Source of the DNA: Gammaproteobacteria bacterium RIFCSPHIGHO2_12_FULL_45_12
GTDB lineage: Bacteria; Pseudomonadota; Gammaproteobacteria; DSM-16500
Assembly (NCBI GenBank): GCA_001801665.1
Contig: MGYH01000042.1
Location: forward strand, 1 to 20,571
Direction of reading: 5' to 3'
Length of the DNA stretch: 20,571 nucleotides
Each line of letters begins with the position of its first letter. The stretch's first letter is position 1. A model generated the notes under the pieces. It did not search any database. It worked only from the letters and a program-made list of their open reading frames with translations, and was not told where the DNA came from. The translations under genes and the position numbers were made by a program. Below, piece after piece: positions 14,588 through 20,571 of the stretch.

Positions 14588-15600
14588 ACATTTATTACCT
14601 GTGCGGTTGGTAAATGCGCTTTTTCAGTAAACGCATTGTATCGATTGTCAACCGAGCCTTGGTGTTGAACATACCAAGCAATCGTTTCTTTAATGCCATC
14701 TTCAATAGAGATTGTGGGCGAAAAGCCATAACGGTTAGCGCGCGTCATATCCATCAGACGTTTAGCATCGCCTGCGGGTTTGCTGATATCCCATTTAATA
14801 TCAAGCGGCCCATTAGGGACGTTGTTCGCTACAATCTCGGCAATCGATTTAATGCTGACACCTGTGCCGCTGCCTAAATTAATAGGCTCGTTGATGCCTT
14901 TTTCGACGGCCAGCATCATGCCGCGCGCCACGTCTCTTGCGTGGATAAAGTCTCTGATGGGTGAGCCATCTCCCCAGACGGTGAGTGGATTCTCATTTGC
15001 CATGGCGCGGTTGATGAGGGAAGGAATGACCATGGCGTTTGCTGGGTCAAAATTATCATAAGGACCATAGACATTGGCCGGTCTGACAATTGAAATCTTA
15101 TCCCAGTCATACTCAATTTTGTAGGCTTCTGCCTGAAGTTCGCCCATACGCTTTGCCCAGCCCGCGAACCGGTCATTCGGTGAGGGGAATGTTTTCCATA
15201 CGTCGTCTTCATAGAAAATGTCGGCGGGAGAATAAACACCCACTGAGCTAGTAAATAAAAACCGTTCTGTCCCTGCGCGTCTTGCCGCTTCCATCATGTT
15301 GATGCTAAAGGTAATGGTTGGAACAAAAAAACTGGCGGGACGTTTTGCGGTCATGGCGGGAGAGCCTTTGACACCGGCTAATTGAAAAACAATTTCCTGT
15401 TCGTGGCACACAGCGGCGCAACTACTAAACTCACGCAAGTCAGCGCGTTTGAAGGTCACCCCATGAGGTGCTCGAGAGGGATCATCCAGTGACACAACGG
15501 TGACGCGCGCACCTTGCGCCACCAGCATTTCAACTAATGGGCGGCCTATTAAACCGGTTCCGCCCGTGACTAATACGGTTTTGTCTTTGTAAAATGTCAT
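14584..15600 (-). CDS. NAD-dependent epimerase/dehydratase (extended SDR)
   Basis: The 338-aa protein has the extended-SDR nucleotide fold VLVTGGTGLIGR (9-20), then FLFTSSVGVYS (114-124), VRPANVYGPYDNFD (172-185) and RDFIHARDVARG (216-227). These place it among sugar-nucleotide epimerases, reductases and dehydratases. The usual Y-x-x-x-K motif reads A146-G-W-A-K150, so the Tyr is not in its normal position; K150 is kept. The TDE signature of 4,6-dehydratases is absent. I therefore expect an epimerase/reductase-type step on a nucleotide sugar, with unusual proton relay. It has GAGA before the ATG, 35 bp separate it from the upstream SDR, and it overlaps the next gene by 4 bp. Confidence 0.8.
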   Translation of the reverse strand: MTFYKDKTVLVTGGTGLIGRPLVEMLVAQGARVTVVSLDDPSRAPHGVTFKRADLREFSSCAAVCHEQEIVFQLAGVKGSPAMTAKRPASFFVPTITFSINMMEAARRAGTERFLFTSSVGVYSPADIFYEDDVWKTFPSPNDRFAGWAKRMGELQAEAYKIEYDWDKISIVRPANVYGPYDNFDPANAMVIPSLINRAMANENPLTVWGDGSPIRDFIHARDVARGMMLAVEKGINEPINLGSGTGVSIKSIAEIVANNVPNGPLDIKWDISKPAGDAKRLMDMTRANRYGFSPTISIEDGIKETIAWYVQHQGSVDNRYNAFTEKAHLPTAQVINV

Positions 15601-15635
15601 AAGTTATCTCTTTTAAATAAAATTAAAAATCAAGG

Positions 15636-16604
15636 TTAGGCAGCCGTTTTTTCTTTGTTAGGAATGTTGGCTATCCACCAGTTTAAAGTTTGTTTGATAC
15701 CATCATCTAAACGAGTGCCTGGCTCCCAGCCGAGTTCTTTTTTAGCGAGTCCACAATCTAGAAATAAACTGGTTTTGATGGTCGGCTGTGATAGATCATG
15801 CGCAATTGATAAGGCTTTACCAGAGTGCGTGACGATCTTGCTAACGAGTGCTTTAATTGAAATAGCTTGTCCATAACCACAATTATAGAGACGGTATTTT
15901 TCAGGTTGTTTGGCGATAGCCAGTTCAACAAATTTGACTAAATCATCCACATAAAGCAAATCGCGTTCTTCTTCACCGGTTCCCCAAACTGAAATATGAT
16001 CGTTGGCCGTCATCACTTTGGTAATGGTTGCGCCAAAGACATGACTGCGTTCGAGATCAAATTTGTCATGGGGACCATAAATATTGGAGTGCCTAATGGC
16101 GGTGAATTTCATGTCAGCAATGCCAGCATAAAACTCGCACATTTTTTCAATATAAAGTTTAGTATTGCCTACGCCAAAATATCGCGGATGCAGTGGCGTA
16201 TTGGCATCAAAATCAGTTTCTTTTAGTGCTTTATCGCTGGATTGATACATGACAGTGCAGCTGAAAAACACGACATGCTTCACTTTGTGTTCGAAGGCGG
16301 CGCGAAATAAATAAGAATTCATGATGGCATTGTCAGTCACATGGATAAAGGGGCGTGCCACGATATCTTTCGAGCCTGAAGTTGTCGCTGCCGCCTGAAT
16401 AAGGATATCCACCCCTTGAATGACGCGTTCAATGTCGGCTGGCGAGCGTAAATCAGCTTGATGCCAAGTAACATTAGGGCAAGTATAAGCGTCGCGCTGA
16501 AATCTGACAGCATGCACGTCAAGATCTGTTCTTTGACTTAATTGTTCAGTGAGATTGCGCCCAATAAATCCCGTTGCGCCACAGATTAATACTTTTGTTT
16601 TCAT
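15636..16604 (-). CDS. NAD-dependent epimerase/dehydratase (extended SDR), second paralogue
   Basis: Preferred start is the ATG at 16602-16604 (322 aa): AAGG lies about 8 nt upstream, and KVLICGATGFIGRNL begins right after it. A GTG at 16620-16622 would add six residues and overlap the previous gene. The coenzyme loop, VVFFSCTVMYQ, RHSNIYGPHDKFD and ERDLLYVDDLVKF identify an extended SDR of nucleotide-sugar metabolism. Its active-site segment reads YFGVGNTKLYIEK: Lys is present, but the residue four before it is Val and the nearest Tyr is seven before. This is the same departure as in the downstream paralogue. The two probably catalyse consecutive steps on the same nucleotide sugar. No 4,6-dehydratase signature is seen. 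Confidence 0.8.
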   Translation of the reverse strand: MKTKVLICGATGFIGRNLTEQLSQRTDLDVHAVRFQRDAYTCPNVTWHQADLRSPADIERVIQGVDILIQAAATTSGSKDIVARPFIHVTDNAIMNSYLFRAAFEHKVKHVVFFSCTVMYQSSDKALKETDFDANTPLHPRYFGVGNTKLYIEKMCEFYAGIADMKFTAIRHSNIYGPHDKFDLERSHVFGATITKVMTANDHISVWGTGEEERDLLYVDDLVKFVELAIAKQPEKYRLYNCGYGQAISIKALVSKIVTHSGKALSIAHDLSQPTIKTSLFLDCGLAKKELGWEPGTRLDDGIKQTLNWWIANIPNKEKTAA

Positions 16605-16614
16605 GGTGGTTACC

Positions 16615-17919
16615 TTATGCACTTAGCTTGCTTGTTTGAATGACACATTCCGTAATAAAGGTGTCAAGAATGTTGGCGACATAGTCACGCGCCGCGTGAT
16701 CGACAGCATGGTGACAGGCAATGGCCATGCCTTGCTGCATGATGGTGTCAGCAGAAGACAGATCACCTGCAATGCGATGCCGATAAAGTTTGAAGGCAGG
16801 ATGGCGCGCCATGTTACCCGCAATGATGGGACGTGTTTCAATGTGATGACGCTGTAAATAAGCGGTGATATCTTTAACTTGGAAGGGCGCGTTTTTTTTG
16901 ACAATCATCGGGAAGCCAAACCACACATGCTTGCCTTTGGGTGTTTCTTGCTGGAAGTGAAAGTATTCCTCGTATTTTGCAAACCGCTTTAAAAAGAAGG
17001 CGGCGGTTTCGCGGCGGTTGTCGATGAGCGCATCTAGTTTAGGAAGTTGTAATTGGCCAATGGCGGCATTGACTTCGGTTGGGCGCAAGTTGTAGCCCTG
17101 ATTAATAAAGATAAAACGCGGGTCAATGTCAGGGTACATTTCCACATATTTTGCATGCTCATCCGCTTCCCGCGACCAGCCATGCGCGCGCAAAATACGC
17201 ATGGTTTCGGTGAGGTTAAAATCATGGGTGACAGAAATGCCGCCTTCCATGGTGCTGATGTGGTGTGAGAAGAAGAAACTAAAATTGCCAACGTGCCCGA
17301 AGCTGCCCACCGGGCGGTTGTCGTAAGTGGCACCCATCGCTTCGCAACAATCTTCAATGACAAAAAGATTGTGCTTTCTGGCCAGCATCATGATGGCATC
17401 CATGTTGCAGGGGTTGCCATAGACATGAACCAGTTTAATGGCGCGTGTTTTAGGCCCAATGGCCCGCTCCAGTTTATTAAGATCAAGGTTGAAATCATGG
17501 ATATCACAGTCAACCATGACAGGAATGAGCTGATGCTGGATAAGCGGCCAGATGGTGGTTGACCAAGAGAGAGCAGGCACCAGCACTTCATCACCTGGTT
17601 TTAAATGGTCGGGTGTAAAGGGATTTGAGAGAGCGGCAATCGACAGCAGATTGGCAGAGGAGCCTGAATTTGACATGACACCATAGCGTGTATGAGCATA
17701 GTCAGCATATTGTTGTTCAAAAGCGCGCACCTTTTTCCCCATGGTGGTGAAGGTGGATAGCATGGTTTCAACAGCCGCAAAGATTTCTTCGCCGCTGACG
17801 GTTGGCTCATGCAGTCTTACCGTTGGCTGGTCGGGTTTAAAGGTGAAATCAAAATAAGTGTCACAATATTGCTGAATGTTTTCTTTGATGCGATTCATTA
17901 AGGCTTGTTGTTCTGTCAT
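16615..17919 (-). CDS. DegT-fold PLP enzyme lacking the Schiff-base lysine (ColD/RfbH-like 3-dehydratase)
   Basis: The 434-aa protein has the DegT/DnrJ fold: SNSGSSANLL (83-92), VPALSWSTT (114-122), VIEDCCEAMGA (187-197) and the site segment FSFFFSHHISTMEGG (213-227). Aligned with the K190 enzyme encoded downstream, the PLP lysine corresponds to H219. Lys-to-His is the known mark of the PLP/PMP-dependent 3-dehydratases RfbH (E1) and ColD, which remove the C-3 hydroxyl of 4-keto-6-deoxyhexose nucleotides. The Cys-rich segment for the [2Fe-2S] cluster of RfbH is missing, so ColD, which needs no reductase partner, is the closer analogue. GGAG lies 8 nt ahead of the ATG, and the start overlaps the kinase stop by 4 bp. 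The substrate may be a heptose derivative, given the kinase next door; this is inference. Confidence 0.8.
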   Translation of the reverse strand: MTEQQALMNRIKENIQQYCDTYFDFTFKPDQPTVRLHEPTVSGEEIFAAVETMLSTFTTMGKKVRAFEQQYADYAHTRYGVMSNSGSSANLLSIAALSNPFTPDHLKPGDEVLVPALSWSTTIWPLIQHQLIPVMVDCDIHDFNLDLNKLERAIGPKTRAIKLVHVYGNPCNMDAIMMLARKHNLFVIEDCCEAMGATYDNRPVGSFGHVGNFSFFFSHHISTMEGGISVTHDFNLTETMRILRAHGWSREADEHAKYVEMYPDIDPRFIFINQGYNLRPTEVNAAIGQLQLPKLDALIDNRRETAAFFLKRFAKYEEYFHFQQETPKGKHVWFGFPMIVKKNAPFQVKDITAYLQRHHIETRPIIAGNMARHPAFKLYRHRIAGDLSSADTIMQQGMAIACHHAVDHAARDYVANILDTFITECVIQTSKLSA

Positions 17920-19040
17920 GAGGCTTTCTCCACGGAGTCTGGTTCGACAGCGAGTAAACGGGTTAAACGTTGTCGTGTTAGCGGTTCTGGTTCTTGAAGA
18001 TGTTGTTGTCGTAAATGGATATAATCACGTTTTGTCATGGCCATCTGGCTATGGCGTAGTTTGTCATAGAAAATGATTTGCGAGCCGCCTGACTCAAATT
18101 CAAACGGGACTAAGAGCAAGTTATGAAGTGCTTCGCAAACACGGGGCTTATCTTCTGGCTTCACAAAAAATAACATAAAGCCCCCGCCGCCTGCGCCGAG
18201 TAATTTGCCGCCAATGGCACCGGCATGCCGCGCGCGGCTGTAAATGTCGTCAATGAATTCAGGAGAAATTTTTTGACTGATTTGACGTTTTAGCATCCAG
18301 GTTTCATGCAGTAACTCACCAAATGCCGTGATATCTTCTTGTGAGCCAAGTATTTTTTCCGCTTGTGTCACCATATTGTGCATTTGATGCAGCGCGCTCC
18401 TCATTTTAGGAATCGCTTTCATTTTGTCGCCCGCAATATCAGATGCAGTACGCGACACGCCCGTAAAAAATAAAAGCAAATGGTCTTGCAGGGTGTTGAT
18501 ACGCCCGGGTGGTAAAATTAAGGGAGTGACATCAAAATGACCGTCCGGGTAGACGATGATTTTATTGAGTCCGCCATACGCCGTGGCAATTTGATCTTGC
18601 ACGCCGACATTTTCTTTCAAAATGTCACGTTCAATGTGGATGGCTTCACAGGCAAGCTCGCGTTTGCTTGACATCATGCCGCGCAAGGCATACATGGCAT
18701 GCAAAAGCCCGACCGTAAAGGCAGAACTTGAACCTAAGCCGGATCGGGCAGGCAGCCCGCCCTGATGGGTGATTTCGACACCTTGATTGATTTTAAGGTA
18801 CTCAAGAACAGCACGAACCGCCGGGTGGCAAATGTCTTCATGGCGAGCGACTTCTTCAATTTTTGACCAGACAATCCGCGATTTATGCTCAAAAAACGGG
18901 GGTAATGTCTGGCATTGCAAACTGCAATAATGATTGATGGTGGTAGACAGAACGGCTGCACCATGCTCCTGATACCAGGTGTGGTAATCGGTTCCTCCGC
19001 CAAAAAATGAAATCCGGTAAGGGGTTCGGCTAATAATCAT
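17916..19040 (-). CDS. hddA: GHMP-family kinase, HddA-like (heptose 7-phosphate kinase type)
   Basis: Motif 1 (RTPYRISFFGGGTDY, 5-19), the ATP loop GLPARSGLGSSSAF (95-108) and the C-terminal LLGAGGGGFML motif are all present, with normal length (374 aa). The N-terminal pattern fits HddA, D-glycero-alpha-D-manno-heptose 7-phosphate kinase, which makes the 1,7-bisphosphate on the way to GDP-heptose. Homologues in O-antigen clusters can act on other sugar phosphates, including fucose, so the symbol is tentative. The usual companions (sedoheptulose-7-phosphate isomerase, bisphosphate phosphatase, HddC guanylyltransferase) are not in the window. They may lie beyond the right edge or elsewhere in the genome. 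It is coupled to the ColD-like gene by ATGA and follows the export ATPase gene by 29 bp. Confidence 0.8.
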   Translation of the reverse strand: MIISRTPYRISFFGGGTDYHTWYQEHGAAVLSTTINHYCSLQCQTLPPFFEHKSRIVWSKIEEVARHEDICHPAVRAVLEYLKINQGVEITHQGGLPARSGLGSSSAFTVGLLHAMYALRGMMSSKRELACEAIHIERDILKENVGVQDQIATAYGGLNKIIVYPDGHFDVTPLILPPGRINTLQDHLLLFFTGVSRTASDIAGDKMKAIPKMRSALHQMHNMVTQAEKILGSQEDITAFGELLHETWMLKRQISQKISPEFIDDIYSRARHAGAIGGKLLGAGGGGFMLFFVKPEDKPRVCEALHNLLLVPFEFESGGSQIIFYDKLRHSQMAMTKRDYIHLRQQHLQEPEPLTRQRLTRLLAVEPDSVEKAS

Positions 19041-19069
19041 CCTTAATGACCTCTTCTATAAAGTGAACG

Positions 19070-19816
19070 TTATCCTTTGTTTTGATAAATCTCTAATGCT
19101 TCTGAGACTGATCCAAAACACTTTATTTGCCCACACTCAAGTAGCAGTGCTTTGTTACAAAACTCTTTAATGAGTCCATCTGCGTGCGTGGCTATGACCA
19201 CAATGCTGGATTGATTTAAAAGCGAAATCATTTTAGAGCGTGCCTTTTTCATGAATTCAGCGTCACCCGCGCCAAAAATTTCATCAATCAGTAATATGTC
19301 GGGTTGTATGCTGGTTGAAATGGCAAAGGCAAGTCGTACCATCATGCCTGATGAGTAAGTTCTGACAGGCATTGAAAGATAATCACCCAAACCTGTTAGG
19401 TTGGCAATTTCGTCAGTTTGATTTGCAATTTGCTTGCGTGTTAGACCCAGAATAGTGCCGCGAATAGCGATATTTTCAAATCCTGTGAACTCCGTTTCTA
19501 AACCCTGCATTAAGTCTAGCATGGGCGAAATATGCCCCTCTATTTTTATATCGCCGCTAGTCGGTTCGTAAATTCTGGCGAGCAATCGTAACATGGTGCT
19601 TTTGCCGGAACCATTATGACCAATTAGTCCAATTCTATCGCCATGCGAGATGGAGAGACTGATGTCTGTTAGAGAACGCACAATCATGTGTTGGTTTGCG
19701 TCCTTTGAAACATTCCCGCCGGTTGCAAGGCGCAAAAAACGTTTCTTAAAAGAACGAGCGTTGACATTGAACACAGGGAATTCCACGTTAACTTTATGTA
19801 AGTCAATTCTAGCCAT
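19070..19816 (-). CDS. wzt: Polysaccharide ABC exporter ATPase (Wzt/KpsT-type)
   Basis: Walker A is GHNGSGKST (66-74), the ABC signature YSSGM is at 154-158, Walker B DILLIDE at 173-179, and the switch His is H211. The typical N-terminal FPVFN-x-x-A-R-S-F-K-K segment and the FTGFENIAIRG stretch mark the O-antigen/teichoic-acid exporter group. At 248 aa it lacks the C-terminal carbohydrate-binding domain of Wzt proteins that recognise a terminal chain cap. Export should therefore be of the KpsT/RfbE/TagH kind or be coupled to chain completion in some other way. It energises movement of an undecaprenyl-linked glycan across the inner membrane with the permease encoded 9 bp upstream. AGGGA lies 6-7 nt before the ATG. 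Confidence 0.9.
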   Translation of the reverse strand: MARIDLHKVNVEFPVFNVNARSFKKRFLRLATGGNVSKDANQHMIVRSLTDISLSISHGDRIGLIGHNGSGKSTMLRLLARIYEPTSGDIKIEGHISPMLDLMQGLETEFTGFENIAIRGTILGLTRKQIANQTDEIANLTGLGDYLSMPVRTYSSGMMVRLAFAISTSIQPDILLIDEIFGAGDAEFMKKARSKMISLLNQSSIVVIATHADGLIKEFCNKALLLECGQIKCFGSVSEALEIYQNKG

Positions 19817-19825
19817 GCTGAATCC

Positions 19826-20569
19826 CTATAGAAGATAGACAATGCGTGCGCGATACCGCGAGAACAGTTTAGCGCAAAGAAGTAAACCCATTAGTGTGAC
19901 AAAAGTTATCATTGCCAAACTTTTCAAGCTGGGAGTCGTGCCTAATAAGGGTTCCCTGACGCACTGTAGGAGTGCATAAAAAGGGTTAAATTCAAAGATA
20001 AATTTTCGATTGCTGCCTAGTACTGAGGGATCCCACATAACGGGTGTAATGAAGAAAACAACCTGAATTAAACTCTTAATAATTTGAGAAATGTCTCGAT
20101 AGCGCGCGCCTATCATTGAAAGGATGAGCCCATAAGAAATGGCGTTGAGATAGATGATTAATAAACCGGGAATAACCAGTAAGGTGTTGAGATTAATTTT
20201 GACAGAGTGATGAAAAATGACATATATTGGGACCATTACTAATATATTATGGAAAAAGATAAAAATATTTCGACAAGCAATTCTGTGAATAAATAGTGAG
20301 TAGGGCAGTTTGATTTGCTTAATTAAGCCATCGGAAAAGCCCTCTGTGTACTCAAGGACAATGGTTGAAATGAGAGACCATGCCAGCATGCCTGAAACCA
20401 GAAATGGATAGTAGTGATCGAGGTCCATATGAAACAAATGACCATACAAATAACCCATTGAGCCGACAGTGATACCCATGCTGATCGTTAGCCAAAACGG
20501 GCCAAGGACAGAGCGACGGTAACGCAGTTTGATATCTTGATAGGCAAGCATTGACCAGATGCGCCACAT
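19826..20569 (-). CDS. wzm: ABC-2 polysaccharide exporter permease (Wzm-type), probably partial at its 5' end
   Basis: The 247-aa protein begins MWRIWSMLAYQDIKLRYRRS, then SVLGPFWLTISMGITVGSMG, the classic N-terminus of ABC-2 permeases of O-antigen export (RfbA/Wzm/KpsM family). About six hydrophobic segments follow, with the late QVVFFITPVMWDP signature. Family members usually have some 10-20 residues before this WRxW segment. The ATG at 20567-20569 is only 2 bp from the window edge, so the true start is probably outside. It forms the inner-membrane channel working with the ATPase encoded next. It is the first visible gene of the long minus-strand operon, so the operon promoter is not in view. 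Confidence 0.9.
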   Translation of the reverse strand: MWRIWSMLAYQDIKLRYRRSVLGPFWLTISMGITVGSMGYLYGHLFHMDLDHYYPFLVSGMLAWSLISTIVLEYTEGFSDGLIKQIKLPYSLFIHRIACRNIFIFFHNILVMVPIYVIFHHSVKINLNTLLVIPGLLIIYLNAISYGLILSMIGARYRDISQIIKSLIQVVFFITPVMWDPSVLGSNRKFIFEFNPFYALLQCVREPLLGTTPSLKSLAMITFVTLMGLLLCAKLFSRYRARIVYLL

Positions 20570-20571
20570 CT

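Overview
This 20.6 kb window is an accessory surface-polysaccharide (O-antigen/LPS-type) biosynthesis region of a Gram-negative bacterium. The evidence is an ABC-2 polysaccharide export permease and ATPase, sugar-nucleotide enzymes (GHMP heptose-type kinase, two DegT-family PLP enzymes, three SDRs), a WbqC-like protein, two sulfotransferase-fold proteins and two Fe(II)/2-oxoglutarate oxygenases. A moderate G+C and dispersed hairpin repeats at the left edge (a TTCCCGC...GCGGGAA element and a 'CTTCGTCGCAC...GCAATGACG' element) would fit an intracellular-type gammaproteobacterium of the Legionellales/Coxiella kind. That placement is a low-confidence guess and the sequence holds no phylogenetic marker.

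Layout. (1) 1-224: dispersed inverted repeats and a probable terminator. (2) 225-3541, minus strand: a two-domain sulfotransferase-like protein and two adjacent 2OG-Fe(II) oxygenases. (3) 3631-4837: a foreign-looking segment carrying a HigB/HigA-type toxin-antitoxin pair. It is bracketed by a ~200-bp direct repeat made of the promoter and first ~34 codons of the second oxygenase gene, so a promoter-bearing 5' fragment of that gene lies on the far side of the module. (4) 5054-6203, minus strand: a GNAT acetyltransferase overlapping a SAM methyltransferase. (5) 6295-12030, plus strand, markedly AT-rich in part: CMAH/UlaG-like metallo-beta-lactamase-fold hydrolase, FemAB/GNAT-like acyl or aminoacyl transferase, small sulfotransferase, beta-propeller glycosidase-like protein, and an OGT/SPINDLY-like (GT41) glycosyltransferase. 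(6) 12038-20571, minus strand: a tightly packed operon, in transcription order export permease, export ATPase, HddA-like kinase, DegT-fold enzyme with His in place of the PLP lysine, two extended SDRs, a classical SDR, WbqC-like protein, and a normal DegT aminotransferase. Gaps are mostly under 40 bp, with two 4-bp ATGA overlaps.

How they may work together. The right-hand operon should make an unusual deoxy and/or amino sugar nucleotide and export the finished glycan through a Wzm/Wzt-type transporter. The HddA-like kinase suggests a heptose precursor. The Lys-to-His DegT enzyme suggests C-3 deoxygenation of the ColD type. The K190 DegT enzyme suggests a transamination. The left and middle genes look like decorations: sulfation-like transfer, hydroxylation, methylation, acylation, and a GT41-type glycosyl transfer. 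Whether the middle plus-strand block is a separate module with its own product cannot be settled from sequence alone.

The observations most worth following are the direct-repeat-bracketed toxin-antitoxin insertion with its strikingly uneven divergence (0 of 112 bp differing in the coding half, 9 differences in the ~90-bp upstream half), the heptose-kinase plus ColD-like pairing, and the uncommon five-gene plus-strand module.
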